64,000 nucleotides of DNA from Pseudoalteromonas fuliginea. Its GTDB lineage: Bacteria > Pseudomonadota > Gammaproteobacteria > Enterobacterales > Alteromonadaceae. The position numbers and the translations under genes are program-made. How positions within the stretch are numbered: position 1 is the stretch's first letter; every line of letters starts with the position of its first letter. Under the pieces are notes generated by a model. It was not told the DNA's origin, made no database searches, and was given only the letters and a program-made list of their open reading frames with translations. Positions 50,764-58,397 of this stretch are shown in pieces. The stretch covers positions 1-64,000 of the forward strand of contig NZ_JJNZ01000043.1 in the NCBI RefSeq assembly GCF_000690055.1. The letters are read 5' to 3'.

Positions 50764-51390
50764 TTAAACCTGATGGCGTAAGTAATTTTCTACCGTGTTT
50801 ACAATAGTATAAGTTTGCTGATCTACTTCAATATTTAGCTTATCACCTACTTGTGCTGCACCAATGTTTGTAATAGCGAGCGTTTCGGGAATAAGGTGTA
50901 ACCAAAATCCTTGCTCGTCAATTTCACCCACGGTTAAGCTTGCGCCATTTATAGCAACAAAGCCTTTATATAACACATACTTTTTCCACTCTTTTGGTAA
51001 GCTTAATTGAATTTTACAGTTATTCTCAAGCTTCACAATTTGAGAGATTTGTGACGTACAATGAATATGCCCAGACACTATATGCCCACCCAATTCAGTA
51101 CCAAACGTAACTGAGCGCTCGTAATTAACTAAGCTGCCTAGCTCAAGCAACCCTAAATTAGTTAGCTTTAGGGTTTCGTCAATCACATCAAAATGTACTT
51201 GCGCCACCACATCATGGTTACTTAGTTCAACTTGCACAACAGTTAAGCAACACCCGTTAATAGCTATACTTGCGCCTAAATCTAGGTGTTTTACATATTC
51301 ATCACTTACCGATATAACTAAACGTAGAACGCCGGCTGTTTGAGTTTTAGAAACCACTGTTGCTTGCGTTTGCACTATTCCTGTAAACAT
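50764..51390 (-). CDS. ribE: Riboflavin synthase alpha subunit
   Basis: The enzyme dismutates two 6,7-dimethyl-8-ribityllumazine molecules to riboflavin. The 208-residue protein starts with the hallmark MFTGIVQ and has two lumazine-binding domains of about 97 residues, each with an SIAINGCCLTV / VAINGASLTV-type motif. GGHIVSGHIH begins the second. The frame is open up to 51447 but the family start MFTGIV at 51390 is decisive. It stands apart from other rib genes here. Confidence 0.95.
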   Translation of the reverse strand: MFTGIVQTQATVVSKTQTAGVLRLVISVSDEYVKHLDLGASIAINGCCLTVVQVELSNHDVVAQVHFDVIDETLKLTNLGLLELGSLVNYERSVTFGTELGGHIVSGHIHCTSQISQIVKLENNCKIQLSLPKEWKKYVLYKGFVAINGASLTVGEIDEQGFWLHLIPETLAITNIGAAQVGDKLNIEVDQQTYTIVNTVENYLRHQV

Positions 51391-51470
51391 AAAATCACTT
51401 AAAATTATTACAAAGTGATAGTTTAACGTATCAACTAATAAAATCATTCACAACTGAGATTTTTATTTGA

Positions 51471-51494
51471 AACACAATAGATTACAATTGTGTT
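51471..51494. promoter_or_regulatory. Inverted repeat between ribE and the MATE gene
   Basis: AACACAAT (51471-51478) and ATTGTGTT (51487-51494) form a perfect 8-bp dyad with an 8-nt spacer, 25 bp before the MATE start. It could be an operator; the binding protein is unknown. Confidence 0.35.
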
Positions 51495-51518
51495 CTGTTT
51501 TATTAAATAGCTGTTTTT

Positions 51519-52874
51519 ATGACCTTTTGTAATTGGGAAGCTAAACGCTTACTCTCTCTTGCTCTTCCTGTTTTTTTAGCTCAAGTTACCCTTGTTTTAA
51601 TGTCGGTGGTCGACACTATTATGGCCGGTCAAGTAAGTCCTACAGATTTAGCGGCACTGTCTATTGCCACAGGTATTTGGAATCCTTTGTTACTTGCATT
51701 ACAAGGCATTTTATTAGCGCTCACCGGTATCATTGCTCAGTGCGCAGGTGCGAATGACAAAAAAGGTATTAGCCATTATTTTCAACAAGCCCTTTATTTA
51801 ACCGTACTATTGAGTGCTATAGGGTTCGGTATCACTTATCTAGCCGACATAATTATATTAAGGCTCGATACCAGCCCAGCAATTGCAAGCCTTGCTTTTG
51901 ACTACATTCATTTTGTTAAATGGGGTGTATTCGGCTTTTTAATTTTTACCACTTATAGAAACATGACCGAAGGCATGGGCATGACTAAACCCGCTTTTTA
52001 CATAAGCTTGCTGGGTTTAGCTGTGAATATTCCGGTAAATTATATTTTTATAAATGGTTTGTTTGGTTTACCTGCCTACGGCGGCGCGGGTTGTGGTATT
52101 GCAACAGCAATTGTTTTAACTGTTATGGCAATTGCACAAGTGACTTACTGCCAACTAAGTAAAAAAGTAGACGCTAAAGGCCTGCTTACTCCATTTGAAA
52201 AACCTAACCTAGCCACCATTGTAACTATTACAAAATTAGGTATTCCAATTTCATTAGCCACCTTTTTTGAAGTAACCTTATTTGCCTGTATTCCTCTATT
52301 TATAGCGCATTTAGGCGCTGTGGCTGTATCAGGTCATCAAATAGCAGCCAGTGTAACTACATTATTGTTTATGATGCCGCTAAGCCTTTCTATCGCTATT
52401 AGTATCCGTATTGGTAATCTATATGGTCAAAATCATTTAAAGCAATTAAGGGTCGCCGTGTCGACCAGTTATATTTTAGCGATTGTTATCGCACTGTTTT
52501 TAGCACTTATTACATTTACAGGTCGTGATTTAATTAGCCAGTTGTACACAGATAGTCCCGAAGTAATTGCCCTTGCTACCTCAATTATGATTTTAGCCTG
52601 TGTTTATCAACTACCTGATGCTCTGCAAGTAGCAGCAAACGGTGTATTACGGGGTTTAAAATACACAGCACCTATTTCCTATATCACCTTTATATCGTAT
52701 TGGTTAATCGGCTTTAGCTTAGGTTACGTATTGGCAAGAACAGACATAATAGTGCCAGCAATGGGGCCACACGGTTTTTGGGTCGGAATAATAGTCGGGC
52801 TAACCGTTGCCGCCGTATTGTTGATGCTCACAGTAAATAAGCGCTTTAAACGTGAACCATTCATTACCGAGTAA
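51519..52874 (+). CDS. MATE-family efflux transporter (NorM-like)
   Basis: The 451-residue protein has about twelve hydrophobic helices and the MATE N-terminal stretch LSLALPVFLAQVTLVLMSVV followed by DTIMAG. Relatives export cationic drugs and dyes in exchange for sodium or protons. It overlaps the next gene by 23 bp. Pairing of ribE with a divergent norM-like gene is common in gammaproteobacteria. Confidence 0.9.
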   Translation: MTFCNWEAKRLLSLALPVFLAQVTLVLMSVVDTIMAGQVSPTDLAALSIATGIWNPLLLALQGILLALTGIIAQCAGANDKKGISHYFQQALYLTVLLSAIGFGITYLADIIILRLDTSPAIASLAFDYIHFVKWGVFGFLIFTTYRNMTEGMGMTKPAFYISLLGLAVNIPVNYIFINGLFGLPAYGGAGCGIATAIVLTVMAIAQVTYCQLSKKVDAKGLLTPFEKPNLATIVTITKLGIPISLATFFEVTLFACIPLFIAHLGAVAVSGHQIAASVTTLLFMMPLSLSIAISIRIGNLYGQNHLKQLRVAVSTSYILAIVIALFLALITFTGRDLISQLYTDSPEVIALATSIMILACVYQLPDALQVAANGVLRGLKYTAPISYITFISYWLIGFSLGYVLARTDIIVPAMGPHGFWVGIIVGLTVAAVLLMLTVNKRFKREPFITE

Positions 52875-53904
52875 ATTAATAATAAAGCGCTCACTACCAG
52901 TCGTTATATTGCTGTTAGTGAGCGTTTTTACGCTAACTAGTTGCAGTAAAGCACCTAGCTCAATAAATAATACCTACATAACGCGTTTAAGTGACACACT
53001 TAACACCTCCCCCATTACACCGGTAGTGCTTGAGCAATTAAAACTAACAAGACCGTCAGTGCTCAGCGAGAGCAAAATTACCCTAAGCATAGTTGAATTT
53101 GCTGGGCTTACCCGCTGTAGGCTTAATGTACTTATAAGCGAGCACAATAATCAACTTGGCAAAACAGCAACTGCGGCGAGCCAACTAAAGTACCAAATAA
53201 ATTTCATTCAAAGCGCTGATAATTGCTTAAATACACTTGATGACAATACCGCTATTTATAGCAAAATAAGTGACGCAAAAAAACAAAAGCAAGCACACTT
53301 AATGCACTACTTTAATACCATGCTATTTAAAGAGCCTGAGCTCAACCGCACTTGGTTACTCACATCAAACGAGCTTTCAATGCAACCTGCAGGGTATAGC
53401 GACACTGTAGAGGCGCTTACGCAACTTGTTACTATAAAAAAACAGATAAAATCTCAGCAATTTAGTCAAGTTAATACTGACAGCCTGTTTAATGCATTAG
53501 AGCAACTCAACAAATACAGATTTAACCAAGCGCTTATTCAATCCGCTAGGCAACAAATAGCACTCAACAACAGCGCAACACAGTTTGTAAAAACAATAAG
53601 CTTCGGCGATCTTTGCCCTACGGGTAAAAATAAAAAAGAAGCTAAAATAATAAGTAATGTATTTCAAAAATATTATTTAAAACAAATTCAGCCATACCAA
53701 GCACAACTGACCGGATACCTTGAAGTATTACAACCACTTTACAACCGACTTTGGTTTGAAGAAAATATAACGGTTAAGCAAATTAATTATTTAATAGATG
53801 AAAACTCACCCAACAATTTACTAAATCAATTAAAAGGCTCAGCAGTAGATCATGTAGTTTGGTGGCAAAAATTTTATAAAACGTGTGAAATAAGCCCAAT
53901 ATGA
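52852..53904 (+). CDS. Putative lipoprotein (DUF3080-like)
   Basis: The protein starts at a GTG inside the MATE gene (23-bp overlap) and has a lipoprotein signal with lipobox LTSC (cysteine near 31). The rest is about 310 mostly helical residues ending in a tryptophan-rich stretch (VDHVVWWQKFYKTCEI). I believe it matches DUF3080 proteins found beside MATE genes in Alteromonadales, but cannot verify this. No better start codon is visible, and none has a good ribosome binding site, consistent with coupling to the upstream gene. Confidence 0.65.
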   Translation: MNHSLPSKLIIKRSLPVVILLLVSVFTLTSCSKAPSSINNTYITRLSDTLNTSPITPVVLEQLKLTRPSVLSESKITLSIVEFAGLTRCRLNVLISEHNNQLGKTATAASQLKYQINFIQSADNCLNTLDDNTAIYSKISDAKKQKQAHLMHYFNTMLFKEPELNRTWLLTSNELSMQPAGYSDTVEALTQLVTIKKQIKSQQFSQVNTDSLFNALEQLNKYRFNQALIQSARQQIALNNSATQFVKTISFGDLCPTGKNKKEAKIISNVFQKYYLKQIQPYQAQLTGYLEVLQPLYNRLWFEENITVKQINYLIDENSPNNLLNQLKGSAVDHVVWWQKFYKTCEISPI

Positions 53905-53944
53905 ATAAAAAAACGGCAAATAAACTCAAAAATAACAAACTTGC

Positions 53945-53973
53945 TTGATTCACCACCCGCCACGCTATATATT
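53945..53973 (+). promoter_or_regulatory. Strong promoter of the tRNA-Val locus
   Basis: TTGATT (53945-53950), a 17-bp spacer and TATATT (53968-53973), then a GC-rich discriminator (AGCCGCCG), the layout of stringently controlled stable-RNA promoters. The first tRNA starts 44 bp downstream of the -10. Confidence 0.7.
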
Positions 53974-54016
53974 AGCCGCCGTTGTTAAGTAATTAACAAC
54001 TTACTTAAACAGTAAT

Positions 54017-54093
54017 ACGACTGTAGCTCAGTTGGTTAGAGCACTACCTTGACATGGTAGGGGTCGGTGGTTCGAATCCACTCAGTCGTACCA
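54017..54093 (+). tRNA. tRNA-Val (anticodon GAC), copy 1
   Basis: The 77-nt gene folds as a standard cloverleaf. The acceptor arm is ACGACTG/CAGTCGT, the D-arm contains TAGCTCAGTTGGTTAGAGCA, the anticodon stem CTACC/GGTAG encloses loop TTGACAT with anticodon GAC, the T-loop is TTCGAAT and CCA is encoded. Confidence 0.95.
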
Positions 54094-54122
54094 ACATTGA
54101 TGAAACGTATAATTGAAGGAAA

Positions 54123-54187
54123 GAGCACTACCTACTCTTGACCACCCGGTCCAAGGGTCAGTAACTCGAATCCACTCAGTCGTACCA
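54123..54187 (+). pseudogene. Decayed tRNA-Val-derived unit 1
   Basis: It keeps GAGCACTACC, a T-arm-like TCGAATCC and the 3' end CACTCAGTCGTACCA of tRNA-Val, but lacks the 5' acceptor strand. The anticodon arm is replaced by TACTCTTGACCACCCGGTCC. It cannot form a cloverleaf. Confidence 0.8.
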
Positions 54188-54226
54188 ACATTTAAGTAAA
54201 ATAAATAAAAGTACATCTGAAGGAAA

Positions 54227-54291
54227 AAGCACTACCTACTCTTGATCACCCGGTCCAAAGGTCAGTAGTTCGAATCCATTCAGTCGTACCA
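54227..54291 (+). pseudogene. Decayed tRNA-Val-derived unit 2
   Basis: It is the same 65-nt unit exactly 104 bp after unit 1, with substitutions such as TTGATCACCC for TTGACCACCC and CCATTC for CCACTC. The flanking spacer (AAGTAAAATAAATAAAAGTA) is also repeated between units. Confidence 0.8.
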
Positions 54292-54330
54292 ACGTTTAAG
54301 TAAAATAAATAAAAGTACATCTGAAGGAAA

Positions 54331-54395
54331 GAGCACTACCTACTCTTGACCACCCGGTCCAAGGGTCAGTAACTCGAATCCACTCAGTCGTACCA
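54331..54395 (+). pseudogene. Decayed tRNA-Val-derived unit 3
   Basis: Again 104 bp after unit 2. Its 65 nt look identical to unit 1 over the whole unit, so units 1 and 3 are closer to each other than to unit 2. Confidence 0.8.
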
Positions 54396-54450
54396 ACATT
54401 TATTCTTAACTTAAAGAGTAAATCTATTTAAGTTAAACCTCAAAAATTGT

Positions 54451-54527
54451 ACGACTGTAGCTCAGTTGGTTAGAGCACTACCTTGACATGGTAGGGGTCG
54501 GTGGTTCGAATCCACTCAGTCGTACCA
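54451..54527 (+). tRNA. tRNA-Val (anticodon GAC), copy 2
   Basis: The sequence is identical to copy 1 over all 77 nt, including encoded CCA and anticodon GAC. It lies within the same repeat array and is probably on the same precursor transcript. Confidence 0.95.
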
Positions 54528-54551
54528 CTTCAAAGTAATAAAAAACCAAAA

Positions 54552-54616
54552 AAACACTACCCACTCTTGATCACCCGCTCCAAAGGTCGATGGTTCCAAT
54601 CCACTCAGTCGTACCA
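54552..54616 (+). pseudogene. Decayed tRNA-Val-derived unit 4
   Basis: It is the same unit type as those before, with GATGG at the T-stem restored towards the tRNA but the T-loop altered to TTCCAAT. The 3' end CACTCAGTCGTACCA is intact. The spacer before it (TTCAAAGTAATAAAAAACCA) is repeated after it. Confidence 0.75.
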
Positions 54617-54641
54617 ATTCAAAGTAATAAAAAACCAAAAA

Positions 54642-54657
54642 AAGCACTACCCATAGG
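54642..54657 (+). pseudogene. Fragment of a fifth tRNA-derived unit
   Basis: AAGCACTACCCATAGG after another copy of the AAAGTAATAAAAAACCAA spacer looks like the beginning of a fifth unit, cut off before the 3' end of the hydratase-like gene. Confidence 0.5.
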
Positions 54658-54676
54658 TTCTGCTTTAGGATTTGCT

Positions 54677-55444
54677 CTAATTATTAGAAACAAATTCGAC
54701 TTTAAACTCGCCTAAACCTTCATATTTAATTGACGTTACCTCATTTATATCTAACTCCATCACACCGTTATAAGAACCGGTAATGAAAATTTGATCTGTT
54801 TTTAATTCAAAGCCATTAGCCGCTAAGAAATTTATAGCCCAATAAAGTGGCTCCTGTGGCAAGTGAGCTGGGTGTTTACCAATATGATTTGACTCCCTAT
54901 CGCCTTGCTTAACAGTAATATGTATGTTGCTGCTCTCATATACTTTTTTAATGTCTACTTTAGGGCCTAAATAAACACCTTGATTAGACAAACCATCCGC
55001 TAATTTTTCGAAATGTGTAGCCGAATAATCGTCTGTGAATCTATTTTGAATAAGCTCTAAAGCAAGGTGGGCACTACCAATTGCATTATCTACCTCTTCA
55101 TTTTTATATTCTTTAAAGATATCTAAATTTTTATTCAACACAAAGGCAATTTCAGGCTCCATTAATGCTTTATCGTTCTTTGTAATAAGCTCGCAATGTT
55201 CGATCGATTTAATTGGCATGTGAAGAAGAGGAGCTAAAATGTATGCACCATTGTCTAATGGCAACATACATTTCCAGCCATAAACCGTGTTATTATTTAG
55301 CTTAATCATTAATTTTTGTACATTAATTACGTCATTCATTGAGCTAATAGTCAGGTTTTCAGGGAAATCTGAAACTTCATTATTGTGCCCTCTTTTATTC
55401 AATAAATACTTTGCAATACTGGTAAACTTTGATGAGTTAGTCAT
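54677..55444 (-). CDS. 2-keto-4-pentenoate hydratase/FAH-superfamily protein
   Basis: The 255-residue protein has the fold of the MhpD/DmpE hydratases and 4-oxalocrotonate decarboxylases, which act on 2-oxo acids with a divalent metal. Recognisable parts are YGWKCMLP, the metal-ligand stretch MEPEIAFVLNK, SAHLALELIQNRF and, near the C-terminus, DQIFITGSYNGVMEL. No aromatic-degradation genes are nearby. Because it sits next to the carrageenan locus, a role in 2-keto-sugar-acid metabolism is conceivable, but this is inference only. Confidence 0.8.
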   Translation of the reverse strand: MTNSSKFTSIAKYLLNKRGHNNEVSDFPENLTISSMNDVINVQKLMIKLNNNTVYGWKCMLPLDNGAYILAPLLHMPIKSIEHCELITKNDKALMEPEIAFVLNKNLDIFKEYKNEEVDNAIGSAHLALELIQNRFTDDYSATHFEKLADGLSNQGVYLGPKVDIKKVYESSNIHITVKQGDRESNHIGKHPAHLPQEPLYWAINFLAANGFELKTDQIFITGSYNGVMELDINEVTSIKYEGLGEFKVEFVSNN

Positions 55445-55469
55445 TTTATTCCTATTAAATCAATTTATA

Positions 55470-55772
55470 ACAAGGCTTAATCACGGCGTGAAGTTTGTAA
55501 CCTAGTGAGCTCGATAACTGCTCCTGCGTTACTCTACTGGCTTACATTCATGTAAGAATAAGTAAAAACCGAGTAAAGCTTCCGTGTCCTGCTCACGCCC
55601 CTTATCTGCATCAATATAAGCAACAAAGAGTTAATCATCCCTAGAAAGAACCCAAGGGCGCGAATGTTTGGTATTTATGCTGCGTTATCAACTATTTATT
55701 GGGAATAACCACACTACACAGGCTCTGCGCCGCCTAAAAACCAAACAAATTGCTGTAAATTCAACCTCCCAA
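55470..55772. repeat. Dispersed intergenic repeat, copy B
   Basis: It shares two blocks with copy A at 3895-4158: GTTTGTAACCTAGTGAGCTC with TAACTGCTCCTGCGT, and GGGAATAACCACACTACACA with GGCTCTGCGCCGCCTAAA and TGCTGTAAATTCAACCTC. Between the blocks the two copies differ. Like copy A, it lies just beyond the 3' end of a helical-repeat gene. The remainder of 55445-55917 shows no ORF. Confidence 0.55.
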
Positions 55773-55917
55773 GTTCAACACGACCTAAGCATTTTCTATT
55801 CAAAGTACGGCTTTTAGATTAAGTATTTCCTGATAATCATGCAGCAACATACACACCAAAACATACTACATTTACATACATTAAGTGTATTGTTTAGCTT
55901 TGCTTATTATAGGTTTA

Positions 55918-56871
55918 TTACAATTTATCAAACAAACGGGCACGCAATGTTGGGTTGTGAATTTGCTCTATTAGCGGAGTAAGGCCAACTATGGATGAGC
56001 CTGTATAGTCAATATAGCTCTGTATCGCGTAAAATTTTGCTTCCTCACCCTCTAACATATGTATCCATTCTAGTGCCTTATTAAGTTCACCTTCTGGCCA
56101 TTGACTAATAATAGAGTACGCTAAATCTGGCTGTAATAATGATGGGTAAGTATAAAATTCATCTTGTAGCTTTTGTGGGTTTTGACTCGTTAATTGTAGC
56201 GCTAGTTCATGTTGAATTAGTTTACGATCATTCGCTTTTATTTGTGTATTTATTTCAAGGTATTCTAGTAACTGAATAGGATCGTGTTTTGCCCACACTT
56301 TTAACAAGCTGAGTTCAGCCTCTTTTTTGATATTGGAATTATCTAATGCATTTAGCCAATCAATTGCATAATAAGGATTTACTTTCGCCTGTGCATTTAA
56401 GTATTCGTTAACAATATTCAAATTTGAATAAAACTCTTGTGTACTTAAGATGATGTCACTTGCTATTGATAAATTTTCTGAGATTAATATACGCATTACT
56501 TTACTGATATATAACGTACGTTCCTTAGTAGCACGTTGCTGATTAAGCCAACTCAAACAAGAATAAGGCGCTTTTTTTATCCACATTTTTAAAATGTCGC
56601 TTATTTTTTCTATACGTTGTTGTTGAGCGCCTATTAATAACGCTTTATTCAACATAATTATATATTGCGGCTTTTTAACTATAGACTTAGAGGCACTGTT
56701 GCTATTAAGTATTTTTTTTGTAAAACGTGGGGGAACGTCTACTTTATAAAATTTAATATTACCATCTTCTATTGGCTTATCATTAGGGCTATTTGCCAAA
56801 TGTATACATACACAAGCTATTATTAAGCACATAAAAGTAAGACCCAAGCGGCGTAAATTTGTATTCGTCAT
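55918..56871 (-). CDS. Membrane-anchored helical-repeat protein, paralogue of 4176-5567
   Basis: No named family is recognised. The 317 residues start with a signal anchor (LTFMCLIIACVCIHLA), followed by a helical region with recurring tryptophan motifs: CLSWLNQQRA, YAIDWLNALDNSNIK and KALEWIHMLEGEEAKFYAI. The last matches ESLNWVNSIEDEASRHIGI of the larger paralogue. It starts 80 bp after the cgkA stop on the same strand, so it may be co-transcribed with it. It could be a periplasmic scaffold or chaperone, which is speculation. Confidence 0.7.
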   Translation of the reverse strand: MTNTNLRRLGLTFMCLIIACVCIHLANSPNDKPIEDGNIKFYKVDVPPRFTKKILNSNSASKSIVKKPQYIIMLNKALLIGAQQQRIEKISDILKMWIKKAPYSCLSWLNQQRATKERTLYISKVMRILISENLSIASDIILSTQEFYSNLNIVNEYLNAQAKVNPYYAIDWLNALDNSNIKKEAELSLLKVWAKHDPIQLLEYLEINTQIKANDRKLIQHELALQLTSQNPQKLQDEFYTYPSLLQPDLAYSIISQWPEGELNKALEWIHMLEGEEAKFYAIQSYIDYTGSSIVGLTPLIEQIHNPTLRARLFDKL

Positions 56872-56951
56872 ATTATTAAGTCCCTAAAATCATTGCTCTG
56901 CGACTTGAAAATAGCATGCCTCAAATCCTTTTGAGGCTAATTAGTTTTAAT

Positions 56952-58154
56952 TTATATTACACTCACGGCTAAAGTATCTATTTTGCCTTTATTTTTAGTT
57001 TTAACCGTAATTGTCGCGCTGCCTTTATTTTTGGCTTTAACAACTCCGGCATTATTCACGGTAGCTACATTTTTATTGCTAGTAGAATAAATAACATTTT
57101 TGTTCGTTGCGCAGGCAGGTAACACCGTCGATTCAATCGTTGCTGACTGGCCTTTTCTCAACGCTTGTGTTGGTGAACTTATACTCACACTGTTAACACC
57201 AACCCACGTATCAGGGCATGAATTCCCGCCCTGAGAATCCCCTCCATCTGGATTTGTATTATTCCCAACTTTTACCCATGATCTAACATAATCAACTTCC
57301 ATAGACGTTGGAAAACCTTGCTCTGAGTTATTAGCTGATGGATAAAATTGATTACACTTCCACTCGGTATGCGGGGCGCGAAGACCTTGCGATAGAGTTA
57401 GATTCATTTGGCGATGCCAATAAAGATTTTTTTTCTGACCTACAACAACGCCATCTACATACCACGTAATGTCATCTTTAGTTACATTAACTCCATAGGT
57501 ATGAAAATCATTACGCGGATCAAAAGGTAGGTGGTAGCCGCTATGGTTTGTATCAGGAAATGTACCAGGGCGCATCCAAGTAGGCTTGCCATTTTTTACT
57601 ACAATATTATGCAGATCATGGTCTGACTCTCTTACCGAGCGTTTTTGAGTTAGCTCCACTACATCTATTTCGCTGTACTGCACATCGCCTTCTTCAGTTA
57701 AAGAGCGGTCAATTGTGCTGTACATCCAAAATGCAGGTGAAACACCAGGAAACGTACTTGCGCCTTTAATGCGCGCTTCATAATATCCGTAGTTGCCTGT
57801 AGCTCTAGACTTAGCTACCCCTGATGTATAATAAAGTGGATAATTAGTCAGTTGTTTTTGATTACATCCATCCCAAAAGTTACGCTGATGCGTTTCACGC
57901 TTAGTTGTAAGCTTTAATTTTCCATCGGAGACGGTTGCATTTTCATTCTTCCAAGACCAAACACCGTAGTTTTCAGTTTGAAAATTCCACTTAGTCGCGT
58001 CTTTTACATCGAACTCATCCGAGCGCTTAACTTGTAAAATCCATGTTTCGCCAGGTTTTGCTATAGGTGGTTGCATGTCTGCTTGGGATGCTGAACTTAT
58101 TAGTAGCATACCTAACGCTGATACCGGTAAAATTACTGTATTTGTAAGGTTCAT
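56952..58154 (-). CDS. cgkA: Kappa-carrageenase (GH16)
   Basis: CgkA hydrolyses beta-1,4 bonds of kappa-carrageenan outside the cell, releasing neocarrabiose-series oligosaccharides. The 400-residue precursor has a signal peptide (cleavage after SSASQA, residue 25). The catalytic domain contains GGVSPAFWMYS-like and SEIDVVELTQ stretches with E162, D164 and E167, and FDPRNDFHTYGVNVTKDDIT. The sequence agrees almost throughout with P. carrageenovora CgkA as I remember it. A linker rich in Asn, Gly and Asp follows near residue 300, then a Big_2-like C-terminal domain (about 320-400, SSTSNKNVATVN-type strands). It follows the AraC-type regulator on the same strand and precedes the helical-repeat gene. 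Confidence 0.95.
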   Translation of the reverse strand: MNLTNTVILPVSALGMLLISSASQADMQPPIAKPGETWILQVKRSDEFDVKDATKWNFQTENYGVWSWKNENATVSDGKLKLTTKRETHQRNFWDGCNQKQLTNYPLYYTSGVAKSRATGNYGYYEARIKGASTFPGVSPAFWMYSTIDRSLTEEGDVQYSEIDVVELTQKRSVRESDHDLHNIVVKNGKPTWMRPGTFPDTNHSGYHLPFDPRNDFHTYGVNVTKDDITWYVDGVVVGQKKNLYWHRQMNLTLSQGLRAPHTEWKCNQFYPSANNSEQGFPTSMEVDYVRSWVKVGNNTNPDGGDSQGGNSCPDTWVGVNSVSISSPTQALRKGQSATIESTVLPACATNKNVIYSTSNKNVATVNNAGVVKAKNKGSATITVKTKNKGKIDTLAVSVI

Positions 58155-58226
58155 TATTTATCCATTAGTTGTCAGTATAAACCGAATCTGTAAACACATA
58201 AAAACTGTGTACAGAATTGCGTGGTC

Positions 58227-58280
58227 AGGCATTAATTTACACAGGGAAACAAGGTTATTTAACTGCATAATTTAATGCCT
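58227..58280. promoter_or_regulatory. Spaced inverted repeat upstream of cgkA
   Basis: AGGCATTAA (58227-58235) and TTAATGCCT (58272-58280) are perfect 9-bp inverted arms with a 36-bp spacer, about 73-126 bp upstream of the cgkA start. Centre spacing is 45 bp. It could be paired half-sites for the AraC-type regulator upstream. The rest of 58155-58397 is AT-rich. Confidence 0.4.
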
Positions 58281-58397
58281 AACATCAGCCGATAAATTGC
58301 ACGAATGCAACATGGCCGATTAGCTAATTTAATATGAAAATAATGGTATAAACCTCAAAATATGGGTACTAAGTTCTCTAAAAACGGCTTTTACCCA

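Noticed and set aside
51391..51447. Longer N-terminus of riboflavin synthase
   Set aside because: The family begins at MFTGIV and the upstream codons are not conserved.
54123..54616. Additional functional tRNA genes
   Set aside because: The units lack the 5' acceptor strand and have mismatched T-stems and altered anticodon regions, so none folds as a cloverleaf.
54017..54657. CRISPR array, because of the 104-bp periodic repeats
   Set aside because: The repeats are tRNA-derived, the spacers are themselves repeated, and no cas genes are nearby.
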